From Aaosphaeria pasadenensis (lineage: Eukaryota > Ascomycota > Dothideomycetes > Pleosporales), in assembly GCA_022813625.1 (NCBI GenBank), contig JAKLMB010000007.1, positions 496,001 through 560,000 on the forward strand: a DNA stretch of 64,000 nt, written 5' to 3'. Under the pieces are notes generated by a model. That model saw only the letters and a list, made by a program, of their open reading frames with translations. It did no database searches and was not told the DNA's origin. The translations under genes were made by a program, and so were the position numbers. Shown here in pieces: positions 10,293 through 21,103 of this stretch; position 1 is the first letter of the stretch; each line of letters starts with the position of its first letter.

Positions 10293-13200
10293 ATGGCGGT
10301 GTCTGACGTTTGGTTTGTTCTGGTTTGTTTTGGTGAGGGAGGTTGGATGGAGGTGGTGAGGTGCGATGACGGTGCCGGGGGGCGTGGAATGTTGTGTATG
10401 CCATACCGTACCGTGCTATATCATATCATCGCGTACTGTAAGACAGTTTCTAGTCGACGAGGAGGAAGCTGGGTTTGGAGTTGTTGATGGAGGTGTGGTT
10501 GGATAGGATGCTTGGGTTGATGAAAAGTTGGGATTAGGTTGTGAAGAGTGAGGGGAAAGAGATTGAGTTGATATGGTGGATCTCGTGGCTGGAATGATAT
10601 TGGAAGGAAGTTGGGGAACGTAATGATACACTGGTAGTTGATGGTTGAGGTTGGCTGAGGAGGACTGGTTGCGTATGATGGAAAGTGAGTATCTGAAAAA
10701 GGTTCATACTTCGTGCGAGATTCAGATTGGCTGATGTTGGAGCTGGAATGTATCGAGAGGAGGTATGATGTTGGTACTGTAGTCTTAGATGTGTGCTGGT
10801 CTTGATAGGTTACGTCGTGGCATGATTGTAGTTGCTGCAGGTTATCAAATGTGTAGAAATGTGGCAGTGATGGCTTCTTGAGTAGATACCATGTTTTAGA
10901 GAACGAAAACATAGCGATATTGAGCGTATAGGAAGGTGGACAGTGATGTGCTTTATGTGCTTTTATTTTTGATAAAGGCACAAGATCGTGATTACTTGCT
11001 TTGGTGATATATAACAAGAGTCTGTGTTATGCATCGAATGTACTGAGCAACACTGATTTGGAATTGACCCTCGGTGTATAAGGTAAGTGTTTCATCTATT
11101 TGTACTGGAAAGATATGTCGTTATCGTCTGTAAAAAGAAACAATCCTCCTACACTCATCACCAAACCCTCCAGCTCGTAGTGAGAATGATCCATGCACGA
11201 ACGATGGAAACCAGCTCATAAAACATAGTCCTATCTCATCCCCACACCCTGGACTTCCTTTCCCACGAGCACGTATCTTCAATCTACTCCCAAATTTACC
11301 TCACGACGTAACTTGATAGCACACTCCTTGGAACACGTTTACGCCTCGAAAAGGCCAGAGCGAACATCACTAATTGTAACTCGTACCTAAGGGCTCTGTC
11401 AGAGAATCCTCAAGTGGACGGCTTGAACTCCGCTTTCATTTTAACTTTGCGAAACAATATTCCTGTTTCCATGGCATGCGGAACAGTGGAGTGTATGCGG
11501 TTGGGAGAGGGTGAGTGATATCACTGATGTGAGAGAGGTAGAGGGATTTGGAATGATTGTATTAGTGTAAAGTGTATGATAGGAAGAGATCGTGATTGTG
11601 TGCTTCGTATGGATCGAAGAGATGTCGTGTCGTCTGTCTCGCTGACTACTTATGGAGGTTCAATTTTGTGGTCATGAGAAACCGTTGAGAGAGAACAAAC
11701 ATGAACTGTTGCAAACAACAGTGTATGGCATACCCACGACCGATCGCAATTGACTCGACTGAAAGCTTACTGCCAACAATTGCATACATCTGCAATCGAC
11801 ATCTACGCCTGCAATCGAAATCCCCACCAAGACACCCACATCCCAAGCCCTCAAAAACCTGCTCACCCATCACCCCCAACGCACAAACTCGAACGATATT
11901 TCCCTAGTTATAACAACGACAATTATTACTATCGTCTTAGCCATAGTAGCAGCCATGCAAAAGCGTACGAGCCATTATAGCCCTCATCGAAACTACCACC
12001 TGTCACTCCGCATACATACCATCATACGCTCGTCCCCCCGCCGTCCTGATTGGCCCTGCACGGCAACACGGCACCTCACCTCACCTCATTTCGACTCCGC
12101 GAGCAAAAACCTGATGCCTCGCCTCCTATCATGAATGTCGAATTGATCCAGGCGAGGCGAAGACGATGCAATAACAAGTTTTGTTCTTTTATGCGGGATA
12201 GTTATTGGGTGGTTGAGCTTGGGAAATTTGTGTGAGAGGTCAATAGTTGTTTCTTGCGTGCGTTTGGAAGATGGATCTGTTTCGATGCACACATCGGACT
12301 ACGGAGAAGCGTCATGGCAGAGAAAGTCTAGAACGCCATCGGACTGTACTTCCGCTGGATTTTGCGTTTTAAGAAACAGCGTTGATGCGCGACAGATGCG
12401 CATCCAAGCAACACCAAGACCATCGTCCTGAGGTTGGACGGTTTGGCATGACGCACGGGAGATCGACCGAACAGGTTCTGGGTGTCGTCGTGAGGGCTGG
12501 GATATTGTAGTGTAAGTTTAACTAAATGGGTAGACGCGATTGTTGATGTCTGTTTAGCGGCTCTGCCTTTATGGCGGTGGGTGTTCCGTGAGGCTGGTAC
12601 TGGCTCGATCTTTGGTAACCATACAAATCATATTGAATGTACACTTCCCAGTTTTGGGTGGCAAATGGTTGGCTCCGATACAATGGGTGTCGGAAGAGGG
12701 GTGGAAGAGACGTGGAATATTCGTTCATTCGCCTTCCATGTTGACGATTGTTGAATTTTGTTAGAGATATTCGAGTCAGTGAAGATACTCGTACCGTCTG
12801 ACTGTGGTGGGAATAATGGTAAGGGTGATTTGTTCGAGTATTGTATGCGTGCGAGGGTGCGGTGTGGTGCATGGTATGAGGGAATTGCCGTTTATTGCTA
12901 TATTTACGGAGTATTATAATACATAATGTTCTATTCTTACAATCCTGGCCTGGGTAGGTATACCTTAGACAGTACGGAGTAGATACTGTAGGTGGAAAAA
13001 GAGTGTGACGGAGAGTGTAATGTGTGATGTGAGTGGTGAATGGTGTCGGCTGAAGCCCAATCGGCCTACCCGGGGGTCGCCGACGCTGGGAGCGTGATTG
13101 GTCGGGTTGCACGTGATCCCCGCATAGTGAGCCGGGGTACACGTGGGGAATGCAATTGGATCAATCAATCGGTCTCATCTCATCTCATCTCCCTGTAGAT

Positions 13201-13993
13201 TGGAATCTCTTAGCCCAAGCCTAGTACTCGACGTAACAATTCACCATGTCAAATGTCTGTCTATAGGGAGGGAAGTTCATTACTTAGTTTCAACCTTGCA
13301 ATTCCTGATGGAAAGTCTAACTCTAGATGATAAACAGTCCAGATCCGAAAGGTGTTTAGGTGATGAATGGTGTCTGGGCGTGGCTGGAAGGACAGGAATC
13401 GAGCTAAGCCAGAACAAGCACTAGACCGCCCACATCCGAGGGATTAGCGTGAAGTAATTGGTGTATCATCCTGTAAGCCTTTCACTCCCCCCAGTCGCCA
13501 TCCAGTAGCCACCAATGCCCATTCACTCCCATCACTGGCCACTTACGCCCACCACTCTCTCCCTCCCACACCAGATCAAACCCCCTCCCCCCTTCCCTCC
13601 CTCACACTCAACTGGAACGGAACTGGCTCACACTGGCTCCCACTGGCTAAACACTCGGCATTTCCTCAAGACCTGCCAAGTCAAGCTTGTCTCTCCTCAT
13701 CACGTCGCCGCAATCCTTACTGCAATTCTTCAAGACCGCATCGCAGACCATCACCGAACCTCCCTCGTCGACTGCATACCGCACCCTTACCTCTACCCTG
13801 CCACTCTCTTTGTCTTCCTCTTCGTTATGTCGTGAGATGGTATGGACCAAAACCTCGCCCCTTCCGCCGCCGCTGCTGGACCAGTATAGTCACCGAGTAT
13901 GGAGGCTCGGGCGACTCCCCTCCCAACTCGCGCCAGCGAGTTCCACGTACGTACCCGCGCGACCACAGACGACACGCCCGTCCAACGATCCTC

Positions 13994-16450
13994 ATGATCC
14001 CGTTCGCTGACTGTCCACTGCAGGACTGTACCCCTCTGCAACTGCCCTCGGGCGGCCTCGTAGAGATCGCTCCTGACTACACAATCACCCTCACACAGAT
14101 CGCGACATTCGTCCCGTCATGCCACTCCGGGAATCCCCACGATGTGGAGGCCCTCCCTGGGGTCAACTCCATGGCTGATATCAAGGAACCTTTCCATGGT
14201 ATGTCTCCTCTGCCTCGACAGTGCTCGCGTGTTCGCGTGTGATGTGACTCGCACACGCTGTCGACATCCAACGAACGAATTACTCACGTCCCGCCAGCCT
14301 CTATCATGCCACAAGCCTATGCCACCGGTGCTGCAACTGTCGTCGCGTGGATGCTCGTAATTATGCTAATCATTACACCACGCACATTCTTCGTCGGCGG
14401 AGCGTCGAGCAGGTCGGGTCTATTGGGAAGACGCGGGATGATTAGTGGGGCAACAGGAGGAGGATCGATCATAGGCGTTGGAACCCGACCATGGCTACAG
14501 AAGGTCGCTGCGCTGACCGTTGCCGTCTCCCTTACCCTCGCCACGGCCGACACGTTCAAAATCGGCCAGCGCCAGTACGAGGACGGTTTCATGGACGCCA
14601 TGAAGTTGAGAGATCAGGTCGTGTCCGGTATGGAGATCAAAGTCTCACGCGTCATCTCCGACATATTCCTTTGGCTCGCCCAGGTCCAAACCTTGATACG
14701 TCTCTTCCCGCGCCACAAAGAGAAGGTCATTATTAAATGGGTCGGATTCGCCTTGATTTTGCTCGACATTACTTTCACATCTCTCAACAGTTTTGGTCCT
14801 TATAACGACAACCGCCGCCCTCGCCATTTTGAAACCGCCATTCCCGCATTGAGTTATCTGTTCCAGTTATCCCTTAGCATGCTTTACGCCGCATGGGTTC
14901 TCTATTACGCCATCACCAAGCGAAGATATGCTTTCTATCATTCCATGATGTGGAATATGAGCGTAGTCGCTCTTGTCTCTATCATCGCTATTCTTACTCC
15001 CGTCGTCTTCTTCATTACCGATATTTCGGATTACACCATTGCCGGATGGGGTGATTACTTCCGTTGGGTGGGAGCCGCTGCTGCCAGTGTTATTGTTTGG
15101 GAATGGGTGGAACGCATAGAAGCGTTAGAAAGAGAAGAAAGGAAGGACGGAATTTTAGGAAGAGAGATTTATGATGGGGACGAGATGTTGGACGACACAC
15201 CTTCACAAGAGGCCGCCTGGCCGAGATCGAAACACTTATCCGACGACACCAAAAAGCCCAAGGATGGAGGAAGCGGTGGAGGCGCATTCACCTCAGGCGC
15301 TCTCGGCCACGGCTTGAGCAACATAGCCCATCGATTTGGGCGATCTAAACAAGAACAAGTACGAGAGTCGACAAAAGCTCGACGCACAATCCACATACCC
15401 GCACCCCAACCGGCACACCGCCGATCAAATTCTGCTCATCGATCACCACGAAACTCACGGGCCTTTGAGGAGATACAAGGCCCTCCACCAGCCGTGGCCT
15501 CGCCAGTCAGTAGAACAGATACCACCAGTGCAGATAGCACGGTGTACACGATACGATACCACCCTATCAGTGTCTCACCACCAAATCACGTAGACCCGGC
15601 CTCACAGAATCGATTGAGGCGGACCTTCTCGGACAGAGGCACGGAGCTGCTACACAACTCGACGTCTTCGAGCGAAGACCCTGAGAAGGCCATCGAAGTC
15701 ACAGAGGAGAACGACCTGGCCCAAGCAAAGAGCAAGTGGAATTGGTATAACCCCTTCAACCGGAGAGGGCGCTCTCCACCACCGGAAGTGCTTGCTGGCC
15801 GTGTAATTGAACCACTTAGTGTCGAGGATGTTACGGCAAATGTGCCTCCTCGGAACTACACTGGACTCGCACTGAAGGACCGCCTGGGTACATTTGCAGC
15901 CCAGCAGGGAGAGCGGTTCAGAACGAAGAAGAATGCTGGCCAACAAAGCGAACAGAACCTCCCTGTCACAATCATCCCAGCCCAACCACGTGGGCGCACC
16001 TGGTCGCCAGAGATCTTGAACCAGCAACGGGATGCACAAGGAGAGCAGCAGACTGAAGAGGAAACCGAGGTGTCAGCATCGACTGGCATGCAATTCGATC
16101 ACACTCCACCTCGCTCCGTACCACCTGTTAACGATGGGACCCTGGGCCGGCCAATGCCTTCTGGATCTGCCAGTCATGACAACACAGAAGCTGGATTTGA
16201 CGAGTCTGCTTCATCTTCAGAGCGAGCCTCTCATGTACGCTTCACACCGGATTCCTTTCAACGACCTGGTGAACGCCAGCCAAGTGGCACCACAAGCAGG
16301 ATACCGTCTCGGACGCCATCATCAGTAGGCTTTGGCCCTGAGTTACGGCAAACCCCTCCTCACTCTACACCGTCGCCGTACAATCGCCAACCTCCTGCAT
16401 CTGTCAACTTAAACAGCATACAACAAACACCGACAAATCATGACAGGTAG
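13994..16450 (+). CDS. palH: PalH/Rim21-type ambient pH sensor, seven-transmembrane
   Basis: Plasma-membrane sensor of the Pal/Rim pathway, which signals alkaline pH to the transcription factor PacC/Rim101. Exons 13994-14198 and 14298-16450, with a 99-nt GTATGT...CAG intron, give 785 residues. The ATG at 13994 is the only in-frame start in the first exon. Exon 1 encodes the extracellular N-terminus (MIPFADC, paired cysteines). The splice restores the family block FHASIMPQAYA leading into TM1. Seven hydrophobic segments lie at about residues 76-96, 135-153, 185-203, 213-233, 250-272, 286-308 and 320-338. Family-typical stretches include TPRTFFVGG and a GW-rich segment between TM6 and TM7. The C-terminal 440 residues form a charged Ser/Pro-rich cytoplasmic tail, expected to bind the arrestin PalF. 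Length and topology fit the family well. Confidence 0.93.
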
Positions 16451-17139
16451 TGGCAAAGACACCACCAGTCATTTCATTTGTTGTTAATCTTGAAATTCAT
16501 GACGGCGCATCTTTGGCGGGTAGATACCACTCACACGACGCGGAAAGCATTTGGCATTGGAATCGATTTTGGAACTGCATATCAGGCGCATGTATTGAAG
16601 CAACTTTTATTTCTTTGAATTGGATTGGAAATCGGATTTACTTGGAGAATAGGGTGTTGGAATCGGTAACAAGGATACCCAGTAAGCTACGAGACTTCTC
16701 GTCTTGAAGCATATCATCTAGTTTGATGGAGCGCTACACGTTTGAAGATGCACAACAATTGCAATCTCAGCACTGTCAACTTGAGAGCAATGAAGTAAGA
16801 AGTGACCGTAGACTATTAATAGTCAATAAAAAGCATTCAATTATCAAATTACCACCCATTTCTAAGTGACATGACGTCTGAGGAACCTTTGGTGCCAAGT
16901 GGTTGACAAGGCAAGGCGTACAGCAGGCATGCCATGTCGTATTGAAGCTCGGGCCCACAGACCAAGCTACTACCCAACCTCCGAGGCGGCATGCTATCTA
17001 TCGCATACGAATGACGGTGACGCTGTGTCCATTCTACAGGTCCTCGCATGTACCATAGAGGTCTGATTACCTACGAGCAGCTTTGGGGCCTTTAATCATT
17101 TCTGGCGATATCTGAACTAGACAGAGCCGTGTATCGACA
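16451..17139. other. Intergenic, palH 3' side to mvp1 promoter
   Basis: No gene seen. AT-rich at 16,560-16,830, consistent with a 3' UTR and terminator region for palH. The last 100 bp before the ATG at 17140 probably hold the mvp1 leader. Confidence 0.6.
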
Positions 17140-19542
17140 ATGTCTCTCTTTGGCGACGACTTCGAACCCTCGCAGACGCGGAGTAAACAGTCGAGTGGCC
17201 TCTTCGACGACGAGCCACAGCGCCCGGCAAACCGATCGTCCAATTCTCTCTTTGCAGACGACTTTGGGGGAAACGACGATTCGCCTTGGGGCCTCCCGAC
17301 ACCGAAGAAGGGAAAGGCAGACCGAGGGAGCTTGGTCAAGAACTTGCTTCCGGCGAGCGCCGTACCAGAGGCCTACATAGATGCATTCGATGGCTTGTTG
17401 GAAGACGGAGATGTAACATTAGACCGCGTGAGGAAGATTGTCGAGAGCAGTGGGCTGCCAAACGAGACACAAACCAAGATCGTTGAAATTCTGGGCAAGA
17501 AGGACGGCAGCGATGCGCTGGACAGAGCAGAGTTCAATGTCGTGTTTGCGCTAGTAGGACTTGCGCAGGAGGGCGAGGATGTCACGCTCGACAGCGTCGA
17601 CGAGCGAAAGAAGAGTAAGTGTGCGACCGTGCAGCATTCGCGCCTGGGTTATTGGACTGACTGACATGCGCGCTACGTCAGACCTCCCTGTACCTTCGAT
17701 ATCGATCCCAAAGCCAGCGAAGCAACCCACCCAGACCGCAGAGGAACCGGCATCCACACAGGCTCGGATGGTACCTACGCCGCCTCCCCAGCAGCAATCT
17801 CCCTCGCAGCAAGTGCAAACACCGAGCCGCACGCGTCCCACGCCCCGCAAACCGTCGTTTGGTGACCCCATGGCCGATCCTTGGGGCAGCCCCGACTTGC
17901 ATCGCGGTCATGCGCATTCGAGCTATACTTCTGTGCCTCCGCAGACCAATGGAAACCATGCCCCTTCTGCGACGCGGACAACGAGTCAATTCACGACGGC
18001 ATCCGCAGCGACAGGAACCACGGCTGCCGATTCCACCCAACAACGGCCGAGTACGGTAGGAAGCGAAGGAGCTGGTTGGGGAGAATACAACGCAGAATCT
18101 GGAGGGGGATTCTCAGGGCTTGGTGGAGAGGGCTTTGGTCAGTCACCCGGCGCCGGCGGTGGTTCGAACAACCCAGCTGGCTTGAGCAGGCCTGTTGGTG
18201 GAAGTCGCATTATTTCGAACGGAGTTGAAGAAGTGATCACTGTTTCGACCCTTGCGGAGAAGGAGGGCGTTTTCATGTTCCAGCACCGTAACTACGAGGT
18301 TACGAGCGCTCGACGAAACAGCAAGGTGATCCGTCGGTATAGCGACTTTGTGTGGTTATTGGATTGCCTCCACAAGAGGTACCCATTCCGCCAGCTGCCT
18401 TTGCTGCCTCCGAAGAGAGTTGCGAGTAAGTTCCACCCTGATCCTGTCCTTTTGCGTTAATTGAGTGTTTTCTTAGTCAATGGTAACTATCTAGCTGCCG
18501 ACGCGAGTTTCGTGGAGAAGAGGAGAAAGGGATTGGCAAGGTTTATCAATGCCTTGGTGAGGCACCCGGTGCTTAGCCAGGAGCAGCTTGTCATCATGTT
18601 CTTGACAGTCCCTACGGTATGTCACACTAAGAAAGAAGGAAGCTCAAGAGACAACCACTGACAAGTTTTGGATTCAGGAATTGGCCGTGTGGCGCAAACA
18701 AGCCACCATCTCAGTGCAAGAAGAGTTCACCGGCAAGCCATTGCCCCCAGACCTCGAAGATTCGCTACCAAAGACCCTGCCGGAGCTCTTCGACACCGTC
18801 CGTTCTGGTATCCGCAGATCGGCGGAGGTCTACATCAACCTCTGCAACATGATGGAGCGTCTGACGAAACGCAATGAAGGCATGGCAGCCGAATTCCTCC
18901 GGTTCTCGACCGCGCTGCAGACTCTCACCGAAGCTTCCAAGGACACGTATGCGTCCGACACGAGCGATGTGCCAATGCTCAATGAGGGTCTTAGCTCGAC
19001 TGCTAGGCACTTGGAGCAATCCCGGGCATTGCTAGAAGACGAAGCGAGGGGATGGGAAGAGGGTGTTCTGGAGGATCTTAAGAGACAGCGGGATTCCCTG
19101 GTCAGCATGAGAGACCTCTTCGACAGGCGGGATAAATACGCCAAGGACAACATCCCCTACCTCGAGAAACGCATCTCGACCAACGAGCAGAAGCTACAGG
19201 GCATCAGGAGTAAACCACCACACCTGATCAAGCCCAACGAGGCCGAGAAAGTGGAGGAGGCCATCTTCAAAGTAAGTAAACTTTTGTTTCAACCAGCATA
19301 ATAGATCGTTCACTAACAATATTGGCCCACAGGACAAAGAGTCTATCGTCGAACAGCACGCGCGCGGCGTCTTCATCAGGGAATGCATCCGCGACGAACT
19401 GCTCTTCTTCCAGCAGAGCCAGTACCACGTCAGTCGGCTGCACCAGGACTGGAGTCAGGAGCGCGTCAAGTACGCCGAGTTGCAGGCGGACAACTGGAGG
19501 GCGCTCAGCGAGGAGGTGGAGGGTATGCCACTGGGCGAGTAA
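17140..19542 (+). CDS. mvp1: Sorting nexin Mvp1 (SNX8 family), PX-BAR protein
   Basis: Endosomal sorting nexin that binds PI3P and acts in retrograde and vacuolar cargo sorting. Five exons (17140-17614, 17682-18425, 18477-18616, 18678-19271, 19333-19542) join in frame to 720 residues; all introns are 51-67 nt GT-AG. The N-terminus (MSLFGDDF, a typical Mvp1 start) leads into an EH-like helical segment at about 65-155, then a Gln/Pro/Gly-rich linker. The PX domain is at about 342-453, with the phosphoinositide-binding RRYSDF at 376-381, the proline-rich loop LPLLPPKR and the KRRKGLARFINAL helix. A BAR-type helical region fills about 455-720 and ends VEGMPLGE, as in other Mvp1 proteins. Splice junctions restore conserved residues (RVA-INGNYL, TVPT-ELAVWR). 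Domain order and length match the fungal family. Confidence 0.93.
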
Positions 19543-21103
19543 ACATCACCATCATTGTTGCGGCGGCATACACGATACTTCCCTGATACGCACGTGTTGA
19601 TAGTGAGCGTGTCCGACGGTTTTTCAAATGCAATGGCAGTGGAAAGGCGGTACGGGATTGAGTTTGTAATTTGTACATCTTGTTTTCACTTTTGGCAGTT
19701 CTGTTTTCCTTTTTATTGTTAGGAAAGAGGTGTATACTCTATAGCGAGTGAAATGAAGCGTTATGCAGTTCCTTTCGACATTGCTTTCTTGAGGATCTGG
19801 ATTTGGATGTATGTTTGATAGTGTGGTGTGAACTGACGCGACGGAACATCGTGGGAAGATATGTTGCATGTTCAATATACCTGCAGCAAGAGCATGAAAG
19901 CCATACATGAACTATGACGAACCATTCACACAAACCCCACATCATCCCAAATATCCTCACGTACACGCATTGAACAAGTCACCCAAAAGCAGATGCACGT
20001 ACACCTACCCACTCCCCATTCACCCATTTCAAAGCATGGCCGCCATGCAACAACAACACCCACGACAAAACAAACGGCCACACTCTCCCACATCAGTCCC
20101 GCTCCCCGGGGGGTTCCCTCCTCCTCTCAACAGTACCATTCTGCGCCGGGGGTCTGTGTGCTGGTGTGTTCCAAATCACTCGCGCTCGCTACCTGCGTCC
20201 TTCACCTTCCACTCACGCTACTCTCTCACCTGTTGGTATAAGAAGAACACAACACAACACACGTCCGCGGACGCGCCGCCAACACGACATTCGACACGAC
20301 ACAACATACGCATAGAGACGCAAACAGGGAGACACATGCACAACCCCCGTCTTGGATTAAGAAGGTTGTTTCTATCTTGCTTCAGCGACGACGCGGGGAG
20401 TATGAAGAGGAAGGGTTCTGAGAAAGATGGGGGGAGGGAGATGAAGGTTAAGAAGAGGGTCAAGGTGGATAAGGAGGATGCTGGTGAGTTTGAATTGTTT
20501 TTACTTTTTTTTTTCATTGGGGTCTCTGGGTGAGGGGTGAGGGTATCGTGTGAGGGAAGTTGGGGAGGATCGTGAGGGTATTTGATATACCTGTTTTGGT
20601 ATGATTACTGGTACACCAGTAACTATGGCACTGGCGGGGAGAAGTGAGCACATGGAGGGGTCAATCCACTCAGGTCGCGGGCGAACGTCGGGTTACCTAC
20701 CTGCCCTACCTGCCGCCTGCACTGCGCTGCGTGCCTGGTTACTCCATTTGCGTCACTCGACGTTCAACACTGCGAAAGCTACATTGGACCTGGTGCTCTT
20801 TTCCTTCGCGCGCGCAGCTCGTCCTACGATCAAGTTTGAGCCACTTCTCTCCTCTCCTTTTCCGTTCCCCCGCTGGGTTTTTTCCCTCGCGATATCCTTG
20901 TCCAAAGAGCTGCGGAGCTCTAGAATCTCTCACTCATCAACTACCCCGCCGCGCCGACGCCGCCCGCCATCGAGACCTCACACCTCGCACCGATTTGGAG
21001 AATATCCTGCCCCGAGCCCCGGCTTTTGGAAGAGGGAAAAGAGATAATTGCTAGAGAGGGGGAAATTAGTACATGAAACCGAACGGACGACACTAACGCA
21101 AAC
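19543..21103. other. Intergenic, mvp1 3' side and dcn1 promoter
   Basis: No supported gene. A Lys-rich open stretch at about 20,400-20,480, ending at a GTGAGT that could be a splice donor, is the only coding-like segment, and I cannot connect it to further exons. An 8-bp dyad (TTACTGGT, 2-nt spacer, ACCAGTAA) lies at 20605-20622. The segment 20,800-21,050 is pyrimidine-rich and probably belongs to the dcn1 promoter or leader. Confidence 0.55.
20605..20622. promoter_or_regulatory. 8-bp dyad with 2-nt spacer upstream of dcn1
   Basis: TTACTGGT (20605-20612) and ACCAGTAA (20615-20622) are exact reverse complements. The dyad lies about 480 bp before the dcn1 start and has the form of a dimeric binding site. 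No factor can be assigned. Confidence 0.35.

Larger units (their letters stand above)
6884..13993. other. 7.1 kb gene-free stretch
   Basis: No supported gene. Open frames of up to 227 codons exist (for example 8242-8925 plus and 10421-11017 minus), but they are compositionally driven, lack recognisable domains and begin without convincing context. The stretch has T-tracts at 7616 and 8440-8530, a (GT)14 tract at 9126, a C-rich to G-rich switch near 10,200, a G-run cluster at 10257-10292, two copies of TACGGAGTA at 12905 and 12973, CACGTG at 13110 and 13140, and a C/T-rich leader-like segment at 13,480-13,830 before palH. It may hold regulatory DNA, long leaders or non-coding transcripts that cannot be shown from sequence. 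Confidence 0.6.

Noticed and set aside
10421..11017. 198-codon open frame on the minus strand
   Set aside because: It mirrors the G-rich plus strand (Ser/Thr/Pro/His-rich translation) and shows no family features.
13675..13680. PacC/Rim101 site GCCAAG upstream of palH
   Set aside because: A single degenerate hexamer is expected often by chance; without a cluster or conservation it cannot be called.
19907..20533. 208-codon open frame and a Lys-rich segment ending at GTGAGT (first exon of a gene?)
   Set aside because: No downstream exon continuing in frame was found and the translation is low complexity. Left as an open question within the dcn1 upstream region.
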